From contig NZ_CP015992.1 of NCBI RefSeq assembly GCF_001708505.1, positions 5,456,001 to 5,520,000 of the forward strand: a stretch of DNA of 64,000 bases, in the 5' to 3' direction. Both the position numbers and the translations under genes were made by a program. Below, piece by piece: positions 34,470 through 42,689 of the stretch; position 1 is the first letter of the stretch; every line of letters starts with the position of its first letter. The DNA is from Pseudomonas sp. TCU-HL1. Lineage in GTDB: Bacteria > Pseudomonadota > Gammaproteobacteria > Pseudomonadales > Pseudomonadaceae. A model generated the notes under the pieces. That model did no database searches and had not been told where the DNA came from. It saw nothing but the letters and a program-made list of their open reading frames with translations.

Positions 34470-34574
34470 CATTACGTGTTTCCTTGCCGTCCTACTCAGC
34501 ACGTGGGGAGGTGTCGAAGAACTGCCGACAATCCCTTTCTGAAAGTGCCCCTGTGCCAGGTGGGCATAGCGCAT
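34470..34574 (-). pseudogene. Second tyrosine integrase C-terminal remnant
   Basis: The minus strand reads MRYAHLAQGHFQ, then VGSSSTPPHVLSRTAR, aligned with the remnant next to selC (MRYAHLAPG, SSSTPPRLQSKTAG). Nothing of the catalytic core remains upstream. It marks an earlier integration event, now buried inside the island. Confidence 0.75.
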
Positions 34575-34859
34575 TCAGTCGCTTCTGCATCGACAGGAAG
34601 TTTCCTCCATTGGCCATGGAGTGCGATGCGTGCGCTCCAGTGATGCTGACACCCAATTCCAGTGATTTTGGGCCGCCCGCGCTGGTGATTCCGAGTCCTC
34701 CCCAGAGAGCTTCAGACCTTTCCTATTTACTGTGGACGTGCCGTCCGCCGAGCCTTGGACTAGGCGCTTTGCTCAACCCTATTCGCGGGTGAGCGGCGCC
34801 ATCCATCGTCAATAGAAAAGTGCGCTCTCGCGTGGGGCGCCTTGTAGAGAGGGAATTCA

Positions 34860-36659
34860 GTGGCTATCGGACACTTCATTCGCCTGAACGACAAGACCAC
34901 CTGTGGCGGTACCGTGCTGGAAGCGGATACCCGCGTCATGATGTTCGGTATCGCGCATGCTCGCGAGGGGGATCGGGTTTCTTGTGGCAAGGATGGAAAG
35001 ATCTACCGAATTATTGGTGGGGTCTCGTTCATTCGCAGTCACGGAGCACAGGTGGCGGGCACCCTGGACAGCCTCAGCGGTTGTCCCTGCAAAGCCAAGC
35101 TGATTCCATCGCTGCATAGCGCGACCTACCACTCGGATCGGAGCCCCTCCAGGGCAGCGGATAGCCCCGCACCAGCTGTTGCCGCGATGCCGCTCGCCGC
35201 AAGTCTGACGGGTGCCGCACCCAAACCGGTCACGAACAGCCTGCTGGAAGAGGAGGAGGAAGAAGAGGAACTGGAGGACACCGGCATCGTGCTGCGCCTG
35301 GGCCTGTTCTTCGACGGCACCGGTAACAACCAGGCCAATAGCGAGGCCGCTGCGGGTTGCTATGCGGTCAACCTGGGCATGTCAGCGGAAGTTGGCGAAG
35401 ACATCCGCCAGTACTGCGCCAGCTACGGCTATGACGGCCAGGGCAACACGCCGGACAACAGCTATGGCAATGAAGTCAGCAATGTCGCGCGCCTGTATGG
35501 ACTCTATCCGGACGACACGCTCGTACAACTGCCGCCAGGAGCCGAAGAGGCCTATCTCAAGGTTTACCTCGAAGGCATCGGCACCCGCAGCGGCCTGGGC
35601 GACTCCCTCTACAGCCAGGGCAGCGGCCAGGGGGACACCGGCGTGGTGGCGCGGGTCGAGCAGATGCCGGCCTTGGTCCTAAAACAGTTGGATGCGTTTC
35701 GGAAGGCAAATCCCCAAGTCAAGGTTCGTCGGATCGAGGTGGACCTGTTCGGCTTCAGCCGGGGCGCGGCGGCGGCACGGCACTGTGCCAATAACCTGCT
35801 CAAGGGGCCAAACAGCCTGCTGGCCCATTCATTACCCGCCGGCTCGCCCTTGTTGGCGGCCGGCTTCACCTGGCGCCATCGCAGCGACTTTGTCCTCAAC
35901 TTCATTGGGCTGTTCGATACCGTGGCCGGCATCGTTTCGCTGCGTGACGGCGACTTCAGCCCGCACAATGCCGACAACCCCAGGCTTCACCTGCGGCTTG
36001 CACCGGGCATGGCACGCAAGGTGATTCACCTGGTGGCCCGCGATGAGTACCGCCACAACTTCTCCCTGACCCAGGCCGAGCAGGACATCGAACTCCCCGG
36101 CAGCCATTCGGACATCGGCGGCGGCTACCTGCCTCTGGCACGGGAGAAGCTGCTGCTGAGCAAGCCTGACAGCAGTTTCGAAATCGACCGACTAGCCAAC
36201 GAACGCAGTGCAGCCTACTCGCGCACCAAACGGCGCTTCGACCATGAATCACGCCACTGGCTGGCCTATGTACCGCCCGAAGGACTCGACATCGCCACCT
36301 GGTCGGTTCAGACCAGGCGCCGGGCGCGGGGCACCCAGGCAGAAAAGCGCGTGTACGCCGCCCTCTCCAGCGAGCGCCAGGTGCGCGCCGGGGTGGCATT
36401 CGATCCGATTGACCCCAACGACAACCGCACGGCATTGCCCGCCGAGCTGCAACCTATCGCCGCCAAGTTACAGGCCTTTGCCTTGCGCGAAGCCTACACA
36501 CCACTGACCGCTGAGGAATACGCCCTGCTGCGCCGCCGCTACATCCACCTCTCGGCCCACTGGAATGCCGCCAAGGGTTGGAACAACAGCGCCCTGGATG
36601 TCGTGTTCATCAACCGCCCGGCCGAGGGGATGCAACGCAAGGAGCATCCCAATGAATAG
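34860..36659 (+). CDS. PAAR-DUF2235 fusion, type VI phospholipase (Tle1-like) effector
   Basis: A 599-residue protein with no signal peptide. Residues 1-90 are a PAAR domain (GHFIRLNDKTTCGGTVLEAD, later SHGAQVAGTLDSLSGCPC) that would cap a VgrG spike. An acidic linker with ten Glu residues follows at about residue 128. The rest is a DUF2235 alpha/beta hydrolase: LGLFFDGTGNNQ, the nucleophile elbow FGFSRGAAAAR (GxSxG), the Asp in GLFDTVAG, and the SHSDIGGGY motif with the catalytic His. Type VI effectors of this kind cut phospholipids in rival cells. The start is GTG behind AGAGGG. The stop overlaps the lipoprotein gene by 8 bases. No vgrG or tss gene is in the window. Confidence 0.85.
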   Translation: MAIGHFIRLNDKTTCGGTVLEADTRVMMFGIAHAREGDRVSCGKDGKIYRIIGGVSFIRSHGAQVAGTLDSLSGCPCKAKLIPSLHSATYHSDRSPSRAADSPAPAVAAMPLAASLTGAAPKPVTNSLLEEEEEEEELEDTGIVLRLGLFFDGTGNNQANSEAAAGCYAVNLGMSAEVGEDIRQYCASYGYDGQGNTPDNSYGNEVSNVARLYGLYPDDTLVQLPPGAEEAYLKVYLEGIGTRSGLGDSLYSQGSGQGDTGVVARVEQMPALVLKQLDAFRKANPQVKVRRIEVDLFGFSRGAAAARHCANNLLKGPNSLLAHSLPAGSPLLAAGFTWRHRSDFVLNFIGLFDTVAGIVSLRDGDFSPHNADNPRLHLRLAPGMARKVIHLVARDEYRHNFSLTQAEQDIELPGSHSDIGGGYLPLAREKLLLSKPDSSFEIDRLANERSAAYSRTKRRFDHESRHWLAYVPPEGLDIATWSVQTRRRARGTQAEKRVYAALSSERQVRAGVAFDPIDPNDNRTALPAELQPIAAKLQAFALREAYTPLTAEEYALLRRRYIHLSAHWNAAKGWNNSALDVVFINRPAEGMQRKEHPNE

Positions 36660-36667
36660 GCCCAGAG
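36612..36667 (+). repeat. Effector-immunity junction, first copy of a 56-bp direct repeat
   Basis: These 56 bases cover the effector C-terminus (NRPAEGMQRKEHPNE) and the immunity start codon. They recur at 37356-37411 with only two substitutions. Confidence 0.9.
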
Positions 36668-37305
36668 TCGCGTTGTTATTGGGGCTGCTGCTCTGGTTGG
36701 CTGGTTGTGCCAACGGCGCCCACCGGCTGCCCTACGACTCGTGGCGGCTAGGGCTGTTTGCACCCAACTACATGGAGGTGTGGATCGAGACCGCCGATGC
36801 AGTGGACGTGCAGGATCACGTCTTCCGCCGTGCCATGAGTGGGATTGCCGCGATCAATACCCCCAAGAACCTCAAAGGCGATCCGCGCGGTTGGCCGGAG
36901 CGACCAGGGGCAGGCGCGGGCAAGCAGATACTGGGCGCCGACCTGCCACGGCTGCTCTATGTCCGCTGGCAATCTTTGGTCGAGCCACAAACCTACGAGG
37001 CCTATATCGTTATTCCCGAGACCACCCGGCGGGCGATGGTCAAGGGCGAAAAGGCATTCTGCCAAGCCGACGCAAAGTGGGTCACTGACTATCGCAAGAT
37101 GCTATCGATCGGCCTGGCGCCAGGCGGGATTGCCAGGGTCTGGCTCATGGGGCCGTGCCTCTCCGCTATCGACGTGGCACGGGTGCAGGGCACTGTCGTG
37201 AAGGAAGGACCCTACGAGGGCACGTCGGGAGGCCAGCACCGGCCTCTATCCCCGACCTCCAAAGCCTATATCGAGAAGTACGGGATTCCCTATGGTTCCT
37301 GGTAA
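36652..37305 (+). CDS. DUF2931 lipoprotein, probable immunity protein
   Basis: A 217-residue lipoprotein: MNRPRVALLLG start, lipobox LAGC at about residue 17. The mature domain (YDSWRLGLFAPNYMEVWIETADAV, then GGIARVWLMGPC) matches DUF2931, which is often encoded after type VI lipase effectors. It overlaps the effector stop by 8 bases, so the two are coupled. Periplasmic or outer-membrane location is right for blocking a lipase that arrives in the periplasm. Immunity is inferred from position and family. Confidence 0.8.
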   Translation: MNRPRVALLLGLLLWLAGCANGAHRLPYDSWRLGLFAPNYMEVWIETADAVDVQDHVFRRAMSGIAAINTPKNLKGDPRGWPERPGAGAGKQILGADLPRLLYVRWQSLVEPQTYEAYIVIPETTRRAMVKGEKAFCQADAKWVTDYRKMLSIGLAPGGIARVWLMGPCLSAIDVARVQGTVVKEGPYEGTSGGQHRPLSPTSKAYIEKYGIPYGSW

Positions 37306-37355
37306 GCCCGGGAGGGCACTTGCAATTAATCCTGGCGGCCCGAGCGGACAGCCGC

Positions 37356-37411
37356 AACCGCCCGGCCGAGGGGATGCAGCGCAGGGAGCATCCCAATGAA
37401 TAGGCCCAGAG
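37356..37411 (+). repeat. Duplicated effector-immunity junction, second copy
   Basis: The second copy encodes NRPAEGMQRREHPNE, a stop, and MNRPRAGVS, but no lipoprotein gene follows. It sits 50 bases after the DUF2931 stop and before the parE stop. It is the scar of a lost or displaced second effector-immunity unit. Confidence 0.85.
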
Positions 37412-37443
37412 CCGGAGTGTCTTGCGGGGGAAAGGGAGCAGAT

Positions 37444-37773
37444 TTATTTTTCACCGCTTTGTTGCATCCAGGCTGGGATATCCCTCATCCCATGCAGCAC
37501 CCGCCACACATCGATGTGATCGCCACGCTCGATATAAAAGACTAGGTAGGGATAGCGCTTCAGTCCCCAGGAGCGCAGCCCCGGCAGATCGAGCTCGTGG
37601 GCATATCGTGACGAGCCTGATTCGGGATGCCGACTGATGTGCTTGTAGGCTCGCTCCAGGGCGTCGATAAAGCCGAGTGCGGCCTGTTCAGCTTCTTCGT
37701 TCAGGTAATAGCTGACGGCGTCGTTGATATCCTGGTTGGCCAGCGCGCGGGGGATGATGGGCTTGGCCTTCAT
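37444..37773 (-). CDS. parE: ParE/RelE-superfamily toxin
   Basis: A 109-residue toxin with the ParE/RelE fold: IIPRALANQDINDAVSYYLNE, ALERAYKHISRHPESG, then LKRYPYLVFYIERGDHIDVWRVLHGMRDIP. The last segment is the conserved C-terminal strand and Arg. ParE-type members poison gyrase; RelE-type members cleave mRNA. The catalytic residues for RNase are not evident, so ParE is preferred. The start overlaps the antitoxin stop by 4 bases. Confidence 0.85.
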   Translation of the reverse strand: MKAKPIIPRALANQDINDAVSYYLNEEAEQAALGFIDALERAYKHISRHPESGSSRYAHELDLPGLRSWGLKRYPYLVFYIERGDHIDVWRVLHGMRDIPAWMQQSGEK

Positions 37774-38006
37774 GCCTTGGCGTTCCGTACCCGGTTGCGC
37801 AATACCTCGAAGTAGTTGTCATCGGCCGGGGCGGCGGGGGCGGAGGCAGCGCCTTCCAAAAGCAGATTGCGCAGGCGCTGGCGGTCCTGGTCCTTGCGGA
37901 TCAGCTCGCGTACATATTCGCTACTGGTGCCATAGCCGCGCTGGCTGACCTGATCATCGACAAAGCTCTTGAGGGCGTCGGGCAGGGAGATGTTCATGGT
38001 GCTCAT
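37770..38006 (-). CDS. parD: ParD/CopG-type antitoxin
   Basis: About 78 residues. The N-terminal ribbon-helix-helix is MNISLPDALKSFVDDQV then RGYGTSSEYVRELIRKD, the standard ParD pattern. The C-terminal part (ADDNYFEVLRNRVRN) would wrap the toxin. ATG 38006 is chosen; ATG 37997 is possible. Upstream in-frame codons would run across the palindromic operator at 38018-38038. Confidence 0.87.
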   Translation of the reverse strand: MSTMNISLPDALKSFVDDQVSQRGYGTSSEYVRELIRKDQDRQRLRNLLLEGAASAPAAPADDNYFEVLRNRVRNAKA

Positions 38007-38017
38007 GGGAACCCACT

Positions 38018-38038
38018 TTTTGGCAAAATTTGCCAAAA
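38018..38038 (-). promoter_or_regulatory. ParD operator palindrome
   Basis: TTTTGGCAAA and TTTGCCAAAA form a perfect 10-bp inverted repeat around a single central base, 12 bases upstream of the antitoxin start. It is well placed for autorepression by a ribbon-helix-helix dimer. Confidence 0.8.
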
Positions 38039-38181
38039 CATGTTAGCACCTGGTTCCGGTCGCAGGTGTCGAAGAAGTGTCGAAGCCACTGGCACGAACT
38101 GGCCTGAATCGACATTGTCAACTGGCTGAGAAGTCAGTAACGACAGGCTTTTCGACGCAACGAGCCGGCAATCTTCAGGAC

Positions 38182-38219
38182 TTGAAGCCCAACCACGCCA
38201 CTGGATGTGCTTGCCTTCC
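38182..38219 (-). pseudogene. Partial tRNA-Sec copy (5' 38 nt), island boundary
   Basis: The 38 bases match tRNA-Sec nucleotides 1-38, up to the UCA anticodon loop, with five substitutions (33/38). The variable, T and acceptor 3' parts are absent, so it is not a tRNA gene. It lies 12 bases from the selB stop. Together with selC at 32304-32399 it looks like the right-hand attachment remnant of the island. Confidence 0.8.
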
Positions 38220-38230
38220 AAAACTCACAA

Positions 38231-40144
38231 TCAGGGCTTTGGCACTTGAGCCAGCGCGGAGTCTTCCCTGATCTTGCGTTGGTCGCCGATGCGGCGGGTG
38301 AAGCCGATGCGGTCGAAGTATTCGAGTAGCTGGATGCTGCGCTTGCGGCCGATGGCGATGTGATCGCGCCAGTCGGCGGCCTTGATGCTGCCATGTTCGT
38401 CTTGCAGTTGCCGGGCCAGTGTAGCCAGTTGGCGGATGGTCGTGTCCGGGTAGAACAGGTCTTTCACCACTTGGTGCAGCAGGCCGAGGCGCGCGAGTTT
38501 GCGTTCCAGCAGGCGCATGGCGCCCTCTTCCACCGTCAGTTCCCGGGCGAGGTCGCGGACCCAAGGCGGGTCGAAGCCTCCGGCTTCCAGCAGTGGCCAG
38601 ACACGCTGGCGCAGGGCTTCGTCCTCGGTGCTGAGTTGCACGCGGTGGTCGGGCAGGTGCAGCCAGGGGCCGCTGGCTTGTACGGCGCCGCTGGCGAGGT
38701 GCTGTTCCAGCAGGGCGATGAAGACGGGGCGTTCCAGTTCGGAAAGCGCGTAGCGGCGCAGGCGGTCACGGTCGGGGCCGAGTTCGTCGGGCAGTTCGGC
38801 GTGGAAGCGTGCAAGGCCATCGACCAGCTGTTGCTCCAGGGCCTGCCAGCGCTGCTCTGCGAAGAGGCGCGGGCCGAGGCGGGTGGATATTTCCACAACG
38901 CCGCCGGGCAGCGTCCAGCCGGCGCGGGGGCGGTTGAACTGGCATTCCAGCCGTTGTGGGTCGAGGCCGTTGTGGGCCGCGCTCAGTAACGCCGGTAGCG
39001 CGGCTTCCAGGCCATCGCCACGCAGGGCTTCCAGTTGGGCCAGGCGTTCCGGGGTACGGCGATTGCGCGCTGGCGCGAAGGGATCGAGCACACGACCACC
39101 GCCGAGGGTGCGCTGGGCGGACTGGTCGCGCAGCACCAGACGGTCGCCATGCACCGCGTGAGTGGGAGCGTTGAGCAGCAGCTGGGCCAAGGTGCGCCGG
39201 CCGGGGGCCAGGCTGTTGCCCTCCAGCAGGGCGACTCGACCGGTGACATCCTGGGCGCCGAGATGCACGTGCACTGGCGTCCAGTGGGCAAGCTCGTGGG
39301 GCTCGCCGGGCAGCAGGCGCAGGTCGATATCCAGCCGCGTAGTGGGCGCCAATAGCGCCGGGGCCAGCAGCCAGTCACCGCGATGAAGGTGCTCCAGTGT
39401 CAGGCGTTCGCCGGTGATGTTCAGCGCCACACGCTGACCAGCACAGGCTTCGTCCACCTGCTGGTTACGCGCATGCAGGCCACGTACGCGCACCGTTCTG
39501 CCGGAAGGGCTGAGGACCAGTTCGTCGCCCACGTTCACCTGGCCGGCAAAGGCGGTGCCGGTAACCACTACGCCGGCCCCGGTCACGCCGAAGGCACGGT
39601 CGATGGGTAGGCGGAAATGCCCATCGATGCTGCGCCTTTCCACACGAGCGGACTCTGCCAGCAAGGCCTGGCGCAGGGTGTCGATGCTCTTGCCACTCAA
39701 GCTATCCACAGGGAAGAGTTCGGTGCCTGCCAACAGGCCTGGGGCCAGCAGTGCGCTGATTTCTGCACGAACCTGCTCGATTCGCCTGGCATCCACGCGG
39801 TCGGCTTTAGTCAGCGCCACCAGGGCGCGGCGGATGCCCAGCAGTTCAGCGATGGCGAGGTGCTCGCGGGTCTGCGGCATCACGCCGTCGTCGGCGGCCA
39901 CCACCAGCAAGAGCAGGTCGATGCCGCAGGCGCCGGCCAGCATGTTGTGGACAAAGCGTTCATGGCCGGGTACGTCGATGAAGGCGGTGGGTTGGCCGTC
40001 GCCCAGGTCGGCATGCACGTAGCCGAGGTCGATGGTGATGCCACGTTCGCGCTCGGCTGGACGACGGTCACCTTCCTGGCCGGTCAGGGCTTTGAGCAGC
40101 GCCGTCTTGCCGTGGTCGATATGGCCAGCGGTACCGACTATCAC
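38231..40144 (-). CDS. selB: Selenocysteine-specific elongation factor SelB
   Basis: A 637-residue GTPase. The P-loop is GTAGHIDHGKTALLKA at residues 4-19, followed by the G3 motif DVPGHERFVHN and G4 TKAD. EF-Tu-like domains 2 and 3 follow, and four winged-helix domains at the C-terminus bind the SECIS hairpin in mRNA. It delivers Sec-tRNA to UGA codons, here that of fdnG. Its ATG overlaps the selA stop by four bases. The last residues read ALAQVPKP, and island sequence begins 11 bases after the stop. Confidence 0.96.
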   Translation of the reverse strand: MIVGTAGHIDHGKTALLKALTGQEGDRRPAERERGITIDLGYVHADLGDGQPTAFIDVPGHERFVHNMLAGACGIDLLLLVVAADDGVMPQTREHLAIAELLGIRRALVALTKADRVDARRIEQVRAEISALLAPGLLAGTELFPVDSLSGKSIDTLRQALLAESARVERRSIDGHFRLPIDRAFGVTGAGVVVTGTAFAGQVNVGDELVLSPSGRTVRVRGLHARNQQVDEACAGQRVALNITGERLTLEHLHRGDWLLAPALLAPTTRLDIDLRLLPGEPHELAHWTPVHVHLGAQDVTGRVALLEGNSLAPGRRTLAQLLLNAPTHAVHGDRLVLRDQSAQRTLGGGRVLDPFAPARNRRTPERLAQLEALRGDGLEAALPALLSAAHNGLDPQRLECQFNRPRAGWTLPGGVVEISTRLGPRLFAEQRWQALEQQLVDGLARFHAELPDELGPDRDRLRRYALSELERPVFIALLEQHLASGAVQASGPWLHLPDHRVQLSTEDEALRQRVWPLLEAGGFDPPWVRDLARELTVEEGAMRLLERKLARLGLLHQVVKDLFYPDTTIRQLATLARQLQDEHGSIKAADWRDHIAIGRKRSIQLLEYFDRIGFTRRIGDQRKIREDSALAQVPKP

Positions 40145-41547
40145 GCCACAACTCCCGAGAGCTGCGGCAGTTGGGCGATGAACGCCGGTTCGTCGTCGAG
40201 CTGGCGCAGGTCGAGCCAGATGGCGTCGTCATCGAGACGGCCGATCACCGGGATGGGCAAGGTGCGCAGGTTCTCTTCCAGCTGGCGCAAGGCCCGGCCG
40301 CGCAGGCGCTTGGGTTGCAGCGCACGCAGGCAGAGGGCCGAACTGGGCAGGCGCGCGACCGGTTGGGCGCCGCTGCCGATCATGCCAAGGGCCGGAACGG
40401 CACTCACCTGCCAGGCAGCGCCGAGTTGCGCGGCCAACTGCGGAGCCAGGCGTTCAGCCTGAGCGAGTATCTCGGCCTGCGGTCGGCTGAGCAGGCGCAG
40501 GGTGGTGAGGCGTTCGGCAAGGCGCTCGGGGTCGCGATAGAGACCAAGCACGGCTTCGAGGGCCGCGAGGGTCAGCTTGTCCACCCGCAGGGCCCGCTTC
40601 AAAGGGTTCTTCTTGATCCGCCCGATCAGTTCCTTGCTGCCGAGAATCAGGCCCGCCTGGGGTCCGCCCAGCAGTTTGTCGCCGCTGAAGGTGACGATGT
40701 CGGCGCCGTCACGCAGGGCTTCCTGCACGGTGGGTTCCTTGGGCAGGCCCCAACGGGTGAGGTCTACCAGCGTGCCGCTGCCGAGGTCTTCCAGCAGGGG
40801 CAGGCTGTGGGCGTGAGCAATGGCGGCCAGCTCCGCCGTCGGCACGCTGGCGGTGAAGCCCTGCACGCTGTAGTTGCTGGTATGCACGCGCATGAGCAGG
40901 CCGGTGCGCGGGCCAATGGCGGCTTGGTAATCCTTGGCGTGGGTGCGGTTGGTGGTGCCCACTTCCACCAGCTTGACCCCGGCGCGGGCCATGATGTCGG
41001 GAATGCGAAATGCGCCGCCGATCTCGATCAGTTCGCCGCGGGAAATCACGCCTTCCTTGCGCGCCCCGAGGCTGTTGAGCGCCAGCAGCACGGCCGCGGC
41101 GTTGTTGTTGACCACGGTGACCGCCTCGGCGCCGGTGAGTTCGCGGATCAGGCCGGTGATGAGGTCGTCGCGGTCGCCACGCTTGCCCGTGGCAAGGTCG
41201 AATTCCAGGTTGAGCGGATAGCGTGCGGCCAGGGTGATGGCTTCGATGGCCTCGATCGGCAGCAGGGCGCGGCCGAGGTTGGTGTGCAGCACGGTGCCGG
41301 TGAGGTTGAACACGCGGCGCACGCGGCTGGAGTGCCAGGCGGCGAGGCGTTCCCCAGCGCGACCGGCGAGCACGGCGTCGGTCAGTTCGACGGCGGCGAG
41401 CTGGCCCTGACGGGCGGGTTCGCGCAGCTCGTCGAGCAAATCACGCAGCGTCCTGAGCAGGGCCTCGCGGCCGTAGCGCTGTTGCAGGGGGGCGCAGGCC
41501 GGGCTGCGCAGCAGACGGTCGATGGAGGGCAGGCGGGCGGCCGACAT
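40141..41547 (-). CDS. selA: L-seryl-tRNA(Sec) selenium transferase SelA
   Basis: A 468-residue PLP enzyme that turns Ser-tRNA-Sec into Sec-tRNA-Sec with selenophosphate. The PLP lysine is in FSGDKLLGGPQAGLI, the N-terminal domain is LLRTLRDLLDELR, and the conserved FNLTGTVLHTNLGRALL is present. The upstream in-frame ATG at 41553 lies directly on the AAGGA, so ATG 41547 (MSAARLPSID) is preferred. It is translationally coupled to selB and lies 49 bases downstream of fdhE. No selD is in the window. Confidence 0.95.
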   Translation of the reverse strand: MSAARLPSIDRLLRSPACAPLQQRYGREALLRTLRDLLDELREPARQGQLAAVELTDAVLAGRAGERLAAWHSSRVRRVFNLTGTVLHTNLGRALLPIEAIEAITLAARYPLNLEFDLATGKRGDRDDLITGLIRELTGAEAVTVVNNNAAAVLLALNSLGARKEGVISRGELIEIGGAFRIPDIMARAGVKLVEVGTTNRTHAKDYQAAIGPRTGLLMRVHTSNYSVQGFTASVPTAELAAIAHAHSLPLLEDLGSGTLVDLTRWGLPKEPTVQEALRDGADIVTFSGDKLLGGPQAGLILGSKELIGRIKKNPLKRALRVDKLTLAALEAVLGLYRDPERLAERLTTLRLLSRPQAEILAQAERLAPQLAAQLGAAWQVSAVPALGMIGSGAQPVARLPSSALCLRALQPKRLRGRALRQLEENLRTLPIPVIGRLDDDAIWLDLRQLDDEPAFIAQLPQLSGVVA

Positions 41548-41596
41548 GAGCATTCCTTAGCACGGGGCAATCGGGTCCAGTCCTGAGTCTAGGCGG

Positions 41597-42526
41597 TCAT
41601 TCGCCTCCAGGGGCCAGCAGCAGGTTTGGCGCGCGTCGCAGGTAGCCGTCCTCGCTCAGGCGTATATCGAGATCGAGGCTGGCCAGGTCGTCGGCCTGGG
41701 CTTCGGCAGCGGCGTCGAACTCCAGGTAGCACTGTTTGAGGTAGCCCTGGCAGTTGGGGCAGGCCTCGGCGCGAATCGGTGCCCCCTCGCTCTTGCGGCC
41801 ATCGCGTTCCAGGGACAGGTAGGCCAGGTGCTTGCTTTCCTGGCAGTGACTGCATTTCAGCCGTACGTAATGCCACTCGCAGGAGCACAGGGAACAGGCG
41901 AGGTAGCGCAGGCCGTTGTACTTGCCACGATGGCGGACCATGCCGGCCACCGGCGGTGAACCGCAGGCTGGGCAGAGGACCTTGGCCTCGTTCTCGACAA
42001 TCGCACCTTCGGGCAGGGCCAGCAGCCAGTGGCTGAAGGCGACTTGCAGGGCTGCACCGATAAAGGGAGCGATGGCAGGCGGCAGCAAGTCGAACTGGCC
42101 GCTGAGCAGCCCCACGCCCCAGGCCTTGCGCTGGGCCACGTCGGCCGCTTTCAGTTGATGCAGGGCATCGGCCATTGCGGCGTTGGCCGGGGTTCCGAGA
42201 CGCTCCGTCAAGGCCTCGAGTGCCGCCAGCCAGCCATCGGCGCGCACGAGGGACTCGAAGGCGATGGGCGGCATACCGTGTTCGCGGCTGCGGACCAGCG
42301 CCTCCGGAGCCGGGCCGGGGAGCGCAGGCGGGTTATCAAGGACTTGCTGCTGAGCATCGCAGAGGTCGGCTACCAGCAGCAGGTAGCCGGCCAGCGGGTG
42401 GCCGCTGGCGAGCTGGCGCAGACGTTCGGCACGAACGACGAACAGGTCGCGCCCGGGCAGGTGGAGAAAGGGCGGGATGTTGGCGGCGGCCTCGATCTGG
42501 CCGGGTTCGAGTAGCTGGCTTGGCAC
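41597..42526 (-). CDS. fdhE: Formate dehydrogenase accessory protein FdhE
   Basis: A 309-residue accessory protein. Two rubredoxin-like metal sites are present: CPACGSPP, CSLCSCEW, then CSHCQ and CPNCQGYLKQC. FdhE acts late in the maturation of formate dehydrogenase-N/O, at the iron of the large subunit. The start is GTG behind AAGGAG. It is located between the fdn structural genes and selA, as in P. aeruginosa. Confidence 0.93.
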   Translation of the reverse strand: MPSQLLEPGQIEAAANIPPFLHLPGRDLFVVRAERLRQLASGHPLAGYLLLVADLCDAQQQVLDNPPALPGPAPEALVRSREHGMPPIAFESLVRADGWLAALEALTERLGTPANAAMADALHQLKAADVAQRKAWGVGLLSGQFDLLPPAIAPFIGAALQVAFSHWLLALPEGAIVENEAKVLCPACGSPPVAGMVRHRGKYNGLRYLACSLCSCEWHYVRLKCSHCQESKHLAYLSLERDGRKSEGAPIRAEACPNCQGYLKQCYLEFDAAAEAQADDLASLDLDIRLSEDGYLRRAPNLLLAPGGE

Positions 42527-42578
42527 ACGGGGCTCCTTGTTGGTCGGTTCCGAGTGGGCAGTCCGTGGATGGGGTCGA

Positions 42579-42671
42579 TGGGTTTCGCTTCGCTCTAGCG
42601 GAACGCCGCCCGCACCATCCTACGGTCGTGCCCTGGGTCAGCGCCCTTCGCGAATGAATTCGCTCCCACAG
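42579..42671. repeat. Family B and family A repeats before fdhE
   Basis: TGGGTTTCGCTTCGCTCTAG with GCGGAACGCCGCCCGCACC (42579-42625) is a family B element. It is followed by CGCGAATGAATTCGCTCCCAC (42645-42671), an inverted family A element. They occupy the gap between fdnI and fdhE. The family A part could weaken read-through from fdnI into fdhE. Confidence 0.65.
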
Positions 42672-42689
42672 GGAAGCTGGGCCAATGGA

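Larger units (their letters stand above)
34253..34859. other. Island intergenic region, 607 bases
   Basis: No complete gene is seen between hipB and the PAAR effector gene. The region holds the three hip operators (34305-34426), an integrase-tail remnant (34470-34574), and an unassigned stretch with no clear promoter or structure before the GTG start at 34860. Confidence 0.6.
32220..38083. repeat. 19-bp inverted repeat pair bounding the selC island
   Basis: TCGACACTTCTTCGACACC at 32220-32238 is repeated perfectly in inverted orientation at 38065-38083. The two copies bracket selC, the hip module, the PAAR effector module and the ParDE pair. Degenerate direct copies (GAGGTGTCGATGAACTGTCG near 32446, GAGGTGTCGAAGAACTGCCG near 34506) lie in integrase-tail remnants. 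Only the paired 19-mers are strict repeats. Confidence 0.75.

Noticed and set aside
38182..38219. A second functional tRNA-Sec gene beside selB
   Set aside because: Only the first 38 nt match; the anticodon stem does not pair well and the variable, T and acceptor 3' parts are absent.
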